Below are positions 16,783-25,672 of a stretch of 64,000 bases of DNA, piece after piece. Source of the DNA: Chryseobacterium phosphatilyticum. Its GTDB lineage: Bacteria; Bacteroidota; Bacteroidia; Flavobacteriales; Weeksellaceae. The notes under the pieces are model-generated. The model was given only the letters and a program-made list of their open reading frames with translations, did no database searches and was not told where the DNA came from. Position numbers and translations under genes: made by a program. The stretch is taken from contig NZ_PPED02000004.1 of assembly GCF_002899825.2 (NCBI RefSeq), positions 524,381-588,380 on the forward strand, in the 5' to 3' direction. Numbering within the stretch: position 1 is the stretch's first letter; each line of letters begins with the position of its first letter.

Positions 16783-17747
16783 GTGATTTTCTCAATGACT
16801 TTTTGAATGTCAAATTCTTCAAGGCATGCCCAATCTCCTCTGTAACATTCTTTATCACCGAATACAGAACATGGCCTGCATGTCAGATCTTTTACCTGAA
16901 CCACATCAGCCTCACTCTGCCCGAATCCTAAAAATCCTGCATAAGGATGTGTCGCGGCCCATATGGAAACGCATCGGGTACCTACCAGACTTGCCAGGTG
17001 CATGTTGGCCGAATCCATTGAAATCATAACTTCCAATTCAGCAATTTTACTTAATTCTTCTGTAAGGCTCAATTTGCCGGACAGACTTTTTGTATTGGGA
17101 ATCTGACTCTCCCATTTTTCGAGAATTTCGGTTTCTTTTTTACCACCACCAAAAAAATATACGGTATGTTTTTTTGCCAGAATCCGGACCAATTCAAAGG
17201 ACTTCTCCAATGGAAGCATTTTTCCCTTGTGCTGGGCAAAAGGAGCAAAACCAATCCCCGATTTATATTCTGAGGAGGGCCTCAATTTTTGAGAAAGTTC
17301 TACTTTGAACCCCATTTCTCTGAAAACATCCGCATAGCGTTCAACCGTCCTTTTTAACTGAACTTTATTGAGGTTCCAAACATCTGTAAGATGATCTTTT
17401 TCTTCTTTTCCTTTGTTTATTTTAAATACTTTCAGGCCTTTTCTTACATAAAACTTATCGATGATCTTTGTCCGGATAACATCGTGAAGGTTGGCAATAA
17501 GATCAGGATTAAATTCTTTGATCAATTCATTGCTTAGTCTTCTTAGTCCAAAAATACCTTTATAATCATCTACATCTATTCCTTTAAAAATAAGGTTGGG
17601 AACTCCTTCAAATAAGGCTTTAAAGTTTTTTCTGGAAACCATGACAATTTCCACATCGGGATTCTGTTCCAGAAATTCTCTGAAGACAGGCACTGTCATC
17701 GCAACATCTCCAAATGCTGAAAAACGATATGCTAAAATTCTGGTCAC
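16779..17747 (-). CDS. Family 9 glycosyltransferase (heptosyltransferase-like)
   Basis: 322 residues with the GT9 layout: ILAYRFSAFGDVAMTVPVFRE at the N-terminus, GIGFAPFAQHKGKMLPLE in the middle and MISMDSANMHLASLVGTRCVSIWAATHPYAG (here split: MISMDSANMHLA and CVSIWAATHPY) near the end. In enterobacteria this family adds heptoses to the LPS inner core; in this lineage the sugar is unknown. Several cysteines cluster at the C-terminus (LTCRPCSVFGDKECYRGDWAC), an arrangement also seen in other Bacteroidota GT9 proteins. It sits between sufE (2 bases) and the GT2 gene (4-base overlap). Confidence 0.85.
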   Translation of the reverse strand: MTRILAYRFSAFGDVAMTVPVFREFLEQNPDVEIVMVSRKNFKALFEGVPNLIFKGIDVDDYKGIFGLRRLSNELIKEFNPDLIANLHDVIRTKIIDKFYVRKGLKVFKINKGKEEKDHLTDVWNLNKVQLKRTVERYADVFREMGFKVELSQKLRPSSEYKSGIGFAPFAQHKGKMLPLEKSFELVRILAKKHTVYFFGGGKKETEILEKWESQIPNTKSLSGKLSLTEELSKIAELEVMISMDSANMHLASLVGTRCVSIWAATHPYAGFLGFGQSEADVVQVKDLTCRPCSVFGDKECYRGDWACLEEFDIQKVIEKIT

Positions 17748-17749
17748 AA

Positions 17750-18169
17750 CTATGATTTCAATTGATAGGCAACAGCGTAAAATTTAATTTGTTTGGTCAT
17801 CGCCATGAGTCCATTGGCTCTGGATGGCGAAAGAAATTCCTGCAATCCTATTTCTGCAATAAATTCAAAATCAGAATCCAGAATTTCCTGAGTAGAATGC
17901 CCACTATAAATACTTACGAGAAGAGAGACAATTCCTTTAGGTAAAATTCCGTCAGAATCTACATTAAAGAAGAGCTTTCCTTCTTTAAATTCCGCATCGA
18001 TCCAAACCTTACTTTGACAACCTTTTATCAGATTTTCTTCAGTTTTCTTGTCCTCCGGCAGCCCTTTCAGTTCTTTTCCAAGATCAATAATATATTCGTA
18101 CTTCTGTTCCCAATCGTCCAAAAATGCAAATTCGTCAATTATTTCCTGTTGTTTTTCTTTAATGGTCAT
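17750..18169 (-). CDS. sufE: SufE family iron-sulfur assembly protein
   Basis: 139 residues. The active-site loop LIKGCQSKVWIDAEFKEGK (Cys about 50) and the FLSPSRANGLMAMTKQI C-terminal helix match SufE. SufE accepts persulfide sulfur from the cysteine desulfurase SufS and passes it to the SufBCD scaffold. Its placement inside a glycosyltransferase operon, 2 bases from the GT9 gene, looks incidental; no other suf gene is in the window. Confidence 0.92.
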   Translation of the reverse strand: MTIKEKQQEIIDEFAFLDDWEQKYEYIIDLGKELKGLPEDKKTEENLIKGCQSKVWIDAEFKEGKLFFNVDSDGILPKGIVSLLVSIYSGHSTQEILDSDFEFIAEIGLQEFLSPSRANGLMAMTKQIKFYAVAYQLKS

Positions 18170-18214
18170 CTTTAATCAAATTTCTTTATGCAAAGATAAC
18201 CAATTTTGTAAAGA

Positions 18215-19312
18215 TTACTTGTGGGATGCTTTTTCAAAAAGTTGAAGAATTTTCATTTCCTCTTTCTCCCAGCAAAAAACATCTGCCGCTTTATCCAGTT
18301 CGGACTTATAATGTATCCGGCCTTTTTCAAGCATTTTGCGAATTGCTTTTCCGATAGTTTCAGGGTGATGATCTGTAATCATTTCTCCCACATCAAATTG
18401 TCTTTTGATGCGTTCCATTTCAGGAAAATTAATCATAACCAAAGGTACCCTGGATTGGATATAATCACAAACTTTATTGGGAAGAGAATAATAGTAGCTC
18501 ACGCCGTTGTTTTCCTCCAGACTAAATCCTAAATCTGCAGTTTTCGTTACTTCTCTAAGGACTTCCGGCTTCAGTTTACCCAGAAAAATGACTTTATCCT
18601 GAAGGTTTTCCTGAACAACAAGATCTTCATACGTTTTTTTCTTTGGCCCGTCACCTGCTATTTTCAACACTGCTCCTTCAATATCATGCATAGCAATAAT
18701 GACCTTTTCAATTCCTCTGGATTGATTAATCGCTCCCTGATATAGAATTATTTTAGGATTATTTTGCGGAATATGATGTATAGAAGGAATTTTCCTGGGG
18801 ATATTTCTAACGACAACTGAGCTGACATTATATTTTTCATGAAACCATTCTGCATAACTTTCGCTTTCGGTCATCATAAATTTAATCTTCGGAAGAATAC
18901 TTCTTTCTATCACCCGCCAGAATTTTTGGGAAAACCGGTTTTGTATGGCAGGCATTTCTGTAAAAATTTCATGACTGTCAAAGACCAACGGAATATCCAA
19001 TTTTTTGGCAATGAGATAATTTGGCAGAATCGCGTCAATATCATTGGCATGAAGTATTGTGTTTTTGTCAGCTTTTTTCTTCAGCTCATGATAAAGCTTC
19101 CAATTGAATTCGAAATACGCTGTCTTTAAACTTGCAGAGCTAAGATGTATTCTTGAAAAAGGATACGGACGTTCCATTTTTTCACACCCTCCCCAGTCAT
19201 TTCCAATCAATTCTATAGGATATCCGTTATCAAAAAGTGTTTTGCACACCTTTTCTATTCGTTGATCGGTATACAGATTACTAAATGCCGAAATGATTAT
19301 TTTTTTCTTCAT
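18215..19312 (-). CDS. Family 4-type glycosyltransferase
   Basis: 365 residues with a GT-B fold. The N-terminal half has SAFSNLYTDQRIEKVCKTL and LHANDIDAILPNYLIAKKL; the C-terminal half has LYQGAINQSRGIEKVI, LKIAGDGPKKKTYE and FSLEENNGVSYYYSLPNKVCDYIQ, the donor-binding region with the family glutamate. It probably works with the GT9 and GT2 enzymes on a surface glycan. It overlaps the preceding small membrane protein gene by 4 bases. Confidence 0.85.
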   Translation of the reverse strand: MKKKIIISAFSNLYTDQRIEKVCKTLFDNGYPIELIGNDWGGCEKMERPYPFSRIHLSSASLKTAYFEFNWKLYHELKKKADKNTILHANDIDAILPNYLIAKKLDIPLVFDSHEIFTEMPAIQNRFSQKFWRVIERSILPKIKFMMTESESYAEWFHEKYNVSSVVVRNIPRKIPSIHHIPQNNPKIILYQGAINQSRGIEKVIIAMHDIEGAVLKIAGDGPKKKTYEDLVVQENLQDKVIFLGKLKPEVLREVTKTADLGFSLEENNGVSYYYSLPNKVCDYIQSRVPLVMINFPEMERIKRQFDVGEMITDHHPETIGKAIRKMLEKGRIHYKSELDKAADVFCWEKEEMKILQLFEKASHK

Positions 19313-19536
19313 GAATCTTTCTTACCTAGTATTAAATGGTAGATCTGGATAAAGCAGATCATTCCGTTTGGAATAATAACCGGCCATAAAGGCCCGCTAA
19401 AGAAACCATAAATGACAAAACAAATACAGCCAATCATGTTGACAATTCTGATTTTTCTTACATCTTTCAGTATGAAACTCAATACGATGAAAACTGAAGC
19501 AGAATATCCGATGTAAGTAGTAATTTCAGGGCTCAT
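19309..19536 (-). CDS. Small three-helix membrane protein (YgjV/SemiSWEET-like)
   Basis: 75 residues with three hydrophobic segments (about 5-23, 30-47, 49-69). The pattern IGYSASVFIVLSFILKDVRKIR then VNMIGCICFVIYGF resembles one PQ-loop/SemiSWEET unit or the YgjV family. Such proteins are sometimes labelled uroporphyrinogen decarboxylase in databases, which does not fit a 75-residue membrane protein. It heads the glycosyltransferase operon. Function unknown. Confidence 0.7.
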   Translation of the reverse strand: MSPEITTYIGYSASVFIVLSFILKDVRKIRIVNMIGCICFVIYGFFSGPLWPVIIPNGMICFIQIYHLILGKKDS

Positions 19537-19652
19537 GAAGAATTTTTAATGATAACAAACTTAAACATTTTCAAGAAGATAATAAAATTTTTTACTGCCA
19601 TAAAGTCATTAATTGATTTTTGGTAAAATATTTGTAATTTAGATAATGAATA

Positions 19653-19670
19653 AATGGCAACGTTGCCATT
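19653..19670. promoter_or_regulatory. 18-bp perfect palindrome upstream of clpC
   Basis: AATGGCAAC/GTTGCCATT is perfectly self-complementary. It lies 6 bases before the first ATG and 18 bases before the more likely start at 19689, downstream of an AATATTTG -7-like box at 19627-19634. It could be an operator for a dimeric repressor. Confidence 0.5.
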
Positions 19671-19676
19671 ATTCTA

Positions 19677-22226
19677 ATGAGATATATTATGGATTATAAG
19701 TTTTCACAAGGTTTGAGCCAGGTGTTCAAACAAAGCAAAAGCGAAGCTAAAAGGCTGAAAAGTGAATTTCTTAATACAGAACATCTACTTTTAGGTATTA
19801 TAAAAACGGAAAACTCTGCAAAAGAAATCCTTCAAAACCTTAATGCGGATTTAACACAAATCAGAAGAAAAATTGAAACTCTAAATACAGCAAGTCTTAA
19901 TCCTATTTCTGAAGAGGTTACCAATATTTCTTTCACCAAGATGGCAGATCATGCCATTAAACGTGCGGAGCTAGAATGCCGACAATATAAAAGCAATGAA
20001 ATTAATACCGTTCACCTGCTTTTGGGTATTCTTTATAAGTATGAGGACCCTACTTCAAATATTCTGGGAGCTTATGACATCGACTATGAAGGAGTTTCAA
20101 GAGAGTACCAGACAATGCTTAAAAATTCCGGGCAGTCACCACAGATGAGTGCTTATGATGATGATGATGAAAGAGAGGAATTTGAGCAGATGAGAAAGCC
20201 TGCAGGAAATCTGGGCTCAGCAAAAAGTAAAACCCCAACGTTGGACAACTTTGGTAGAGATTTAACTTCTTTAGCAAGGGATGGAAAACTGGATCCGGTA
20301 ATTGGCCGTGAAAAAGAAATTGAGAGAGTTTCTCAGATCTTATCCCGTAGAAAGAAAAACAATCCGCTTCTTATCGGGGAGCCGGGAGTTGGTAAATCTG
20401 CGATCGCGGAAGGGTTGGCTTTAAGAATTCAACAGAAAAAGGTATCAAGAGTTCTTTATGGCAAGCGTGTGATCACTTTGGATCTGGCAAGTTTAGTAGC
20501 CGGAACTAAATACCGTGGTCAGTTTGAAGAAAGAATGAAGGCGATCATGACCGAACTGGAGAAAAACAGAGATGTCATCTTATTCATTGATGAGCTTCAC
20601 ACTATTGTAGGTGCCGGAAGTTCTACAGGAAGTCTGGATGCCTCCAATATGTTCAAACCAGCCTTGGCAAGAGGAGAAATTCAATGCATCGGGGCTACTA
20701 CTCTGGATGAATATCGTCAGTATATTGAAAAAGACGGAGCTTTAGAAAGAAGATTCCAGAAAGTGATGGTGGAGCCTACTTCTATTGATGAAACCATTCA
20801 GATCCTGAACCAGATTAAGGATAAGTATGAAGAGCACCACAATGTAATTTATACCCCTGAGGCGATTAATGCGTGTGTCAATTTGACATCAAGATATATT
20901 ACAGACCGTTTCCTACCGGACAAAGCTATTGATGCTATGGACGAAGCAGGTTCCAGAGTTTATATTAAAAACATGAAAGTTCCTACTGAGATCATTGATT
21001 TCGAAAAGAAAATTGAGGATATTAAGGAACTGAAACAGAAAGCGGTTAAAGCTCAGGATTATCTTGAAGCAAGAAAGCTGAAAGATGAGGAAGAACGTCT
21101 TCAGATGGAACTGAATGCTGCTCAGGAGAAATGGGATAAAGATGTTAAGGAGAAAAAAGAAACCGTGAGTGAAGAGAGTGTAGCAGAAGTGGTTTCTATG
21201 ATGAGTGGTGTTCCGGTAACGAAAGTTGGTAAAAATGAGCTTGATAAGTTGGCTCAGATGGACGAGAAACTGAATGGAAAAGTGATCGGTCAAGAAGATG
21301 CTGTGAAAAAGGTAGTGAAAGCTATCCAGAGAAACAGAGCAGGACTTAAAGATCCTAACCGTCCGATTGGTACTTTCATCTTCCTTGGTACAACCGGGGT
21401 TGGTAAAACAGAGCTTGCAAAAGTAATGGCCAGAGAGCTTTTCGAATCAGACGAGTCTCTTATCAGAATTGACATGAGTGAATACATGGAAAAATTCGCT
21501 GTTTCGAGATTAGTTGGAGCGCCTCCGGGGTACGTAGGGTATGAAGAAGGTGGTCAGCTGACTGAGGCGGTAAGAAGAAAACCTTATGCTGTTGTTCTTT
21601 TGGATGAGATAGAAAAAGCTCATCCTGATGTATTCAATATCCTGTTACAAATTCTTGATGAAGGACACGTTACCGATAGTTTAGGTAGAAAAATTGATTT
21701 TAGAAATACGATTATTATTCTTACTTCAAACATCGGAACAAGAGATATAAAAGACTTTGGGGACGGTGTAGGTTTTGGAACTTCAGCCAAAAAAACATCT
21801 TCAGATACAAGAGCAAGAAGTACTATTGAAAGTGCTCTTAAAAAAGCTTTTGCCCCTGAATTCTTAAACAGAATTGATGATATTGTAATCTTCAACTCTC
21901 TTGTACAGGACGATATCAAGAAAATTATTGACATTGAACTGAACAAATTGTATGGCAGACTTGAAAAATTAGGTTATAAAGTAGAATTGACTGAAGAAGC
22001 CAAAGACTTTATTTCTGAAAAAGGATGGGATAAAGATTTCGGAGCGAGACCATTGAAGAGAGCAATCCAGAAGTATATTGAAGATTTATTGGCAGAAATG
22101 CTAGTCAATAAACAATTAAATGAAGGAGAAACAGTCGTTCTTGATCTTAATGAAGCAAAAGATGCATTGGTAGGAAAAACACAGAAAGCAAAAAAATCTG
22201 CTGCTGAAAAGTCTTCTCAATCATAA
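19677..22226 (+). CDS. clpC: ClpC-type AAA+ unfoldase of the Clp protease
   Basis: Up to 849 residues; the second ATG (19689, MDYKFSQGLSQVF) is the more usual family start. Domains in order: double Clp_N repeat (about 5-150), an acidic linker (DDDDEREE), AAA-1 with Walker A GEPGVGKSA (about 234-242) and Walker B VILFIDELHT, a middle region with a UVR-like coiled segment (about 440-480), AAA-2 with Walker A GTTGVGKTE (about 569-577) and VVLLDEIEKAHPDV, and a D2-small domain with GARPLKRAIQKYIEDLLAE. The C-terminus is Lys-rich. It unfolds substrates for ClpP and in low-GC bacteria needs adaptors. It is a single-gene unit with a palindrome at its 5' end and a terminator after it. Confidence 0.95.
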   Translation: MRYIMDYKFSQGLSQVFKQSKSEAKRLKSEFLNTEHLLLGIIKTENSAKEILQNLNADLTQIRRKIETLNTASLNPISEEVTNISFTKMADHAIKRAELECRQYKSNEINTVHLLLGILYKYEDPTSNILGAYDIDYEGVSREYQTMLKNSGQSPQMSAYDDDDEREEFEQMRKPAGNLGSAKSKTPTLDNFGRDLTSLARDGKLDPVIGREKEIERVSQILSRRKKNNPLLIGEPGVGKSAIAEGLALRIQQKKVSRVLYGKRVITLDLASLVAGTKYRGQFEERMKAIMTELEKNRDVILFIDELHTIVGAGSSTGSLDASNMFKPALARGEIQCIGATTLDEYRQYIEKDGALERRFQKVMVEPTSIDETIQILNQIKDKYEEHHNVIYTPEAINACVNLTSRYITDRFLPDKAIDAMDEAGSRVYIKNMKVPTEIIDFEKKIEDIKELKQKAVKAQDYLEARKLKDEEERLQMELNAAQEKWDKDVKEKKETVSEESVAEVVSMMSGVPVTKVGKNELDKLAQMDEKLNGKVIGQEDAVKKVVKAIQRNRAGLKDPNRPIGTFIFLGTTGVGKTELAKVMARELFESDESLIRIDMSEYMEKFAVSRLVGAPPGYVGYEEGGQLTEAVRRKPYAVVLLDEIEKAHPDVFNILLQILDEGHVTDSLGRKIDFRNTIIILTSNIGTRDIKDFGDGVGFGTSAKKTSSDTRARSTIESALKKAFAPEFLNRIDDIVIFNSLVQDDIKKIIDIELNKLYGRLEKLGYKVELTEEAKDFISEKGWDKDFGARPLKRAIQKYIEDLLAEMLVNKQLNEGETVVLDLNEAKDALVGKTQKAKKSAAEKSSQS

Positions 22227-22246
22227 ACAAATAATTTATACCATAG

Positions 22247-22280
22247 AAAAGCACCGGAGATTTCCGGTGCTTTTTGTTTT
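22247..22280 (+). terminator. Terminator after clpC
   Basis: A 12-bp stem (22247-22258 with 22263-22274) containing GCACCGGA/TCCGGTGC with a 4-nt loop is followed by a T-rich stretch. Confidence 0.88.
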
Positions 22281-22386
22281 AACAGGTCTTGGCTAAAGCC
22301 AGTTGATTTTACCATTGTAAGGAATGAGCCCAACCTTATTGTTGTTGTGTACTTACTCTACGCTTGAAAAGCAGACTGGGTAAATC

Positions 22387-22914
22387 CTAAAGCCCTACTA
22401 CAAAACCTATATTGGGAATCAAGCCGCTTGAAAATGCACTTGTTCTTTCTTTATAAAGCACATTATACATTAATCCTAATTGCATAAAGGAATTATTTCC
22501 TATCCTTTGCATATATCCACCACCAAGATACAATGCATTTTCTTCTCTGTCATATTTATAATCATAGTATTTATCTCTATAATTAATAAAATAATGTTGA
22601 AAATTGGCGCCCAGATAAAACGATCTTCCGATATAGTAATTGGCAAATGGTCCTACTCCAAACATCGTTGATCTGAAATAGTCTGAGGTTTGCCAAGAAA
22701 CACTTCCGACCACTCCTGCCTCCAGATCATTGGTAAGCCTGTAACCTACCCTTGGAGAAGCTTGCAGATAAAATGAGCTGTTACTACCAAAGCCCAGCCC
22801 AATTCCCCCTCCGAAGGTCCATTTATTGTTTTCCTGCGTTGGTGTACCGACTGAAATTTGTGAAAATAAAGTCCCTGAGAACATCAGTATCAACGGAATA
22901 ATACTCTTTTTCAT
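22387..22914 (-). CDS. Outer-membrane beta-barrel protein
   Basis: 175 residues with a signal peptide (IIPLILMFSGTLFSQ). The mature part is made of alternating hydrophobic/polar strands rich in Gly, Tyr and Phe (WTFGGGIGLGFGSNSSFYLQ, PFANYYIGRSFYLGANFQHY, LYLGGGYMQRIGNNSFMQLG), as in 8-strand OmpA/OmpX-like barrels. No peptidoglycan-binding domain is present. Function unknown. The region before the start shares the bases GACCATTA and AAATAAACAT (minus strand) with the tolC leader, but not the paired anchors. Confidence 0.78.
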   Translation of the reverse strand: MKKSIIPLILMFSGTLFSQISVGTPTQENNKWTFGGGIGLGFGSNSSFYLQASPRVGYRLTNDLEAGVVGSVSWQTSDYFRSTMFGVGPFANYYIGRSFYLGANFQHYFINYRDKYYDYKYDREENALYLGGGYMQRIGNNSFMQLGLMYNVLYKERTSAFSSGLIPNIGFVVGL

Positions 22915-23046
22915 ATGTTTATTTTTATTTTGTAATGGTCTTATTCACCAATGCATTAGTTATTTGGTGTAAATATTGGCGATATCAATTAATATCGTTT
23001 TTATCAATGCTTAAAATTATGGTTTTTTTACGAATTTTTTTAGTTG

Positions 23047-23054
23047 TATTTTTG
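23047..23054 (+). promoter_or_regulatory. -7 promoter box of mnmA
   Basis: TATTTTTG is a perfect TAnnTTTG element 50 nt before the mnmA start codon. The -33 region is a T-run without a clear TTTG. Confidence 0.42.
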
Positions 23055-23104
23055 CCGCATCAAACTAAGAACTCCCGTTAAGAGTTTCGTAAAATTGAAA
23101 TACA

Positions 23105-24292
23105 ATGAAAATAGTAGTAGGCCTCTCAGGAGGTGTAGATTCTAGTGTTACAGCATATTTGCTACAACAACAAGGCCATGAAGTTGTGGCTTTATTTATG
23201 AGAAACTGGAATGATGCTTCCGTAACGTTAGAAGATGAGTGTCCCTGGATTGAGGACAGCAATGATGCCCTAATGGTGGCACAAAAACTGGGAATCCCTT
23301 TTCAGGTCATTGATATGAGTGATCTTTACAAGGAACGTATTGTTGATTATATGTTCGCCGAATATGAGAAAGGAAGAACTCCCAATCCCGATGTTTTGTG
23401 TAACAGAGAGGTAAAATTTGATGTTTTTATGAAAACAGCGATGTCCCTTGGAGCCGATAAGGTGGCAACAGGACATTATGCCAGAGTCGACTCTACTTTT
23501 GATGAAAACGGAAAGGAGATTTTTCACCTTCTTGCCGGAAAGGATAATAATAAAGACCAATCGTATTTTCTTTGCCAGCTCAGCCAGGATCAGTTGTCTA
23601 AAGCATTATTTCCTATCGGAGAGCTTACGAAGCCTCAGGTAAGGGAAATTGCAAAAGAAATCGGGCTTGTTACTGCTGACAAAAAGGATTCTCAGGGATT
23701 ATGCTTTATCGGAAAGGTAAGTCTTCCTCAATTTTTACAACAACAATTGAAACCGAATGAGGGTGAAATCGTAGAAATTTTCAAAGATTCACCTCTTTTT
23801 TCCCAAGAAATACCAACATTCTCTTCTAAAGAGGAGGAACTGAATTTTTTATCCAGAAAAATCGATTATAAAAAAGCTGACGGAAAAGTAATCGGAAAGC
23901 ATCAGGGAGCTCAATTCTTTACCATTGGACAAAGTAGAGGACTTGGAATAGGAGGACATAAAGAAAGTTGCTTTATCGTTTCAAGAGATATGGAAAACAA
24001 TATCATTTTTGTGGGAGAGGGAAGCCATTTTCCAGGACTTCACAAAAAAGCTTTGAAAATTGATAATTCTGAGCTGCACTGGGTACGTGAGGACATGAAG
24101 CTTCAAAATGGAGAATCTATGGAAGTACTGGCCAGATTCAGATACAGGCAGGCTTTGCAGAAAGCAACTATATATCAGTTTGAAAATGCTTTTTATATTG
24201 AATTTGACGAGCTTCAGTCTGCTATTGCTGAAGGGCAATTTGCCTCATGGTATATTGATGAAGAGCTTATCGGAAGTGGGGTGATTTCATAG
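23105..24292 (+). CDS. mnmA: tRNA-specific 2-thiouridylase
   Basis: 395 residues. The ATP pyrophosphatase P-loop GLSGGVDSSV is at residues 6-15, the catalytic cysteines are at 99 (NPDVLCNREVKF) and 200 (DSQGLCFIG), and the FTIGQSRGLGIGG segment marks the central domain. MnmA puts sulfur on the wobble uridine (U34) of Lys, Glu and Gln tRNAs. The length is slightly greater than in E. coli, because of an extra stretch around residues 225-265, as is common in this phylum. Confidence 0.95.
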   Translation: MKIVVGLSGGVDSSVTAYLLQQQGHEVVALFMRNWNDASVTLEDECPWIEDSNDALMVAQKLGIPFQVIDMSDLYKERIVDYMFAEYEKGRTPNPDVLCNREVKFDVFMKTAMSLGADKVATGHYARVDSTFDENGKEIFHLLAGKDNNKDQSYFLCQLSQDQLSKALFPIGELTKPQVREIAKEIGLVTADKKDSQGLCFIGKVSLPQFLQQQLKPNEGEIVEIFKDSPLFSQEIPTFSSKEEELNFLSRKIDYKKADGKVIGKHQGAQFFTIGQSRGLGIGGHKESCFIVSRDMENNIIFVGEGSHFPGLHKKALKIDNSELHWVREDMKLQNGESMEVLARFRYRQALQKATIYQFENAFYIEFDELQSAIAEGQFASWYIDEELIGSGVIS

Positions 24293-24415
24293 AAGATTTG
24301 GGTTATTGGGATGCGTGTTTCGAGATACGTGATGCTGATGGCAGAATTTAGAAGTGGTTGTTCACTAAACCAGAAGTCAGACAAAAATTAAGAATCATAC
24401 TTAATGATATTATAA

Positions 24416-24446
24416 AGCCCGAAGCATTTTGTTTCGGGTTGTTTTT
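24416..24446. terminator. Bidirectional terminator between mnmA and the next gene
   Basis: An 8-bp stem with one G-T pair (24416-24423 with 24433-24440) contains CCCGAA/TTCGGG and is followed by GTTTTTTT on the plus strand. Confidence 0.75.
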
Positions 24447-24800
24447 TTATTGCTTACGTTGATCATTAGATGTCCAGCCCATTAGCAAAAATGCAATAAT
24501 TAACTCTGCAATTAATATCATGGTTAAAAAACCAACCGGTTTTCCCAGCATGATTCCCCAGATCAATTTGATGATTCCCAAAGCGCCAATACCCATTAGA
24601 AAATAAAAAGTTGTCTGTGTAAATTTTTCTCCCAGCAATTTTACAATAAAAACGGAGAGATAAAACCCAAGCACCAAAATCATATAGAATTTTAAGAAAT
24701 CTGGTCCTTTTAATGTTATCGGATTGAATGTCTGGCATTCCGTAATGAGCCATATAAAACTTATGACGACAGGTATAAAATGGACAAATAATTTTTTCAT
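24447..24800 (-). CDS. Four-helix membrane protein of unknown function
   Basis: 117 residues with four hydrophobic segments (about 5-21, 37-58, 65-86, 90-108) and a short polar C-terminus (GWTSNDQRKQ). No recognised motif. It lies 29 bases downstream of the Gly/Cys-tailed protein gene on the same strand and may be co-transcribed with it. A 163-codon frame overlapping both genes is a shadow. Confidence 0.7.
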   Translation of the reverse strand: MKKLFVHFIPVVISFIWLITECQTFNPITLKGPDFLKFYMILVLGFYLSVFIVKLLGEKFTQTTFYFLMGIGALGIIKLIWGIMLGKPVGFLTMILIAELIIAFLLMGWTSNDQRKQ

Positions 24801-24829
24801 GATTCAATATTATTTTTAGGTATTCATTT

Positions 24830-25558
24830 CTATCCACCACAGCCTCCACAACCTCCGCAGCCTCCGCAACCTCCGCCACAGCCACCACCTCCGCTACAGC
24901 TACTTCCACCGCCACTACATCCTCCTCCCGAACCATCATCATCTCTATTTTGGCCATTATCTCCCTGAAATAGAGAGACTATTATCGCAAATAAAAAGAT
25001 TCCAAGTAGAGAAAAAAGAATTCCAAATAAGGTAGTTAGCACTTCTCCAAGGCAGGAAGTCAGTGTCATCAGTATTGCAAATAATGGAACAAGGCTCAGT
25101 TTTTTCCACCATCTGATTTTTGTTTCAGACTTCACCTGTTGTGTCCAAATTTCTTCAGGGGCCTCAGACTGAAAAACCATCATATAATTTTTCAGAGTGT
25201 CTGAAAACCAGTCGGTATGTTTCATTTTTTCTGATTGCCCTCCCTTGGAAGGATGATGATGAAGAGGTCTTTTTAAAATATTGGGGCAAAAATCCTCCCA
25301 ATAATTTTGAGTGTAGATCAGATGCATATGCCATACTTTATCTACAATTTTGCTGGGTGAAGCTCCATTCGGGAGAATACAACAGAGGTATATAAATTTT
25401 TTATATTCATCAATCGCCTTTCGGGTAAAGTCAGCACTCCAGTTTTCTTCTTTAGCCAATTTTTTCGAAAAAGGAAAATCGGCGTCAGGAGCGTCTAAAG
25501 AAAATCCGAGGATCCTGATCCATAGAGACTCGTCTTTTAATAAGATATTCGTTTCCAT
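24830..25558 (-). CDS. GRDP-like domain protein with Gly/Cys-rich C-terminal tail
   Basis: 242 residues from the ATG at 25558; the frame opens earlier at 25585 but only with TTG. The N-terminal half carries the glycine-rich-domain-protein-like motif: ASPSKIVDKVWHMHLIYT, then YWEDFCPN and LKRPLHHHPSKGG, a His-rich set suited to metal binding. Two hydrophobic segments follow (about 150-165 and 172-200). The last 40 residues are almost only Gly, Ser and Cys, ending in repeated CGG. The same combination of membrane segments and a Gly/Cys tail occurs in the TIGR04222 group, whose role is unknown to me. Confidence 0.75.
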   Translation of the reverse strand: METNILLKDESLWIRILGFSLDAPDADFPFSKKLAKEENWSADFTRKAIDEYKKFIYLCCILPNGASPSKIVDKVWHMHLIYTQNYWEDFCPNILKRPLHHHPSKGGQSEKMKHTDWFSDTLKNYMMVFQSEAPEEIWTQQVKSETKIRWWKKLSLVPLFAILMTLTSCLGEVLTTLFGILFSLLGIFLFAIIVSLFQGDNGQNRDDDGSGGGCSGGGSSCSGGGGCGGGCGGCGGCGGCGG

Positions 25559-25672
25559 TGTTTTTATTTTAATTTTTCTACTCAAATATCTTTTGAATTA
25601 AAAATATAAAAGTCTTCCTTAAGTATTTTTTGGTTTGATAAAAATCTTAAATTCGTCTTACAAAACAGAGCA

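Noticed and set aside
19309..19536. Naming the small membrane protein uroporphyrinogen decarboxylase
   Set aside because: A 75-residue protein with three membrane helices cannot be that soluble enzyme of about 350 residues; the name appears to be a carried-over database error.
22915..23000. Third copy of the exbD/tolC leader element before the beta-barrel gene
   Set aside because: Only the GACCATTA end and an A-rich stretch match; the 9-base anchors and the 37-base spacing are absent.
24466..24957. 163-codon minus-strand frame across two genes
   Set aside because: It overlaps the 117-residue membrane protein and the Gly/Cys tail in another frame; its Val/Ala/Glu-only N-terminus is the tail repeat read out of frame.
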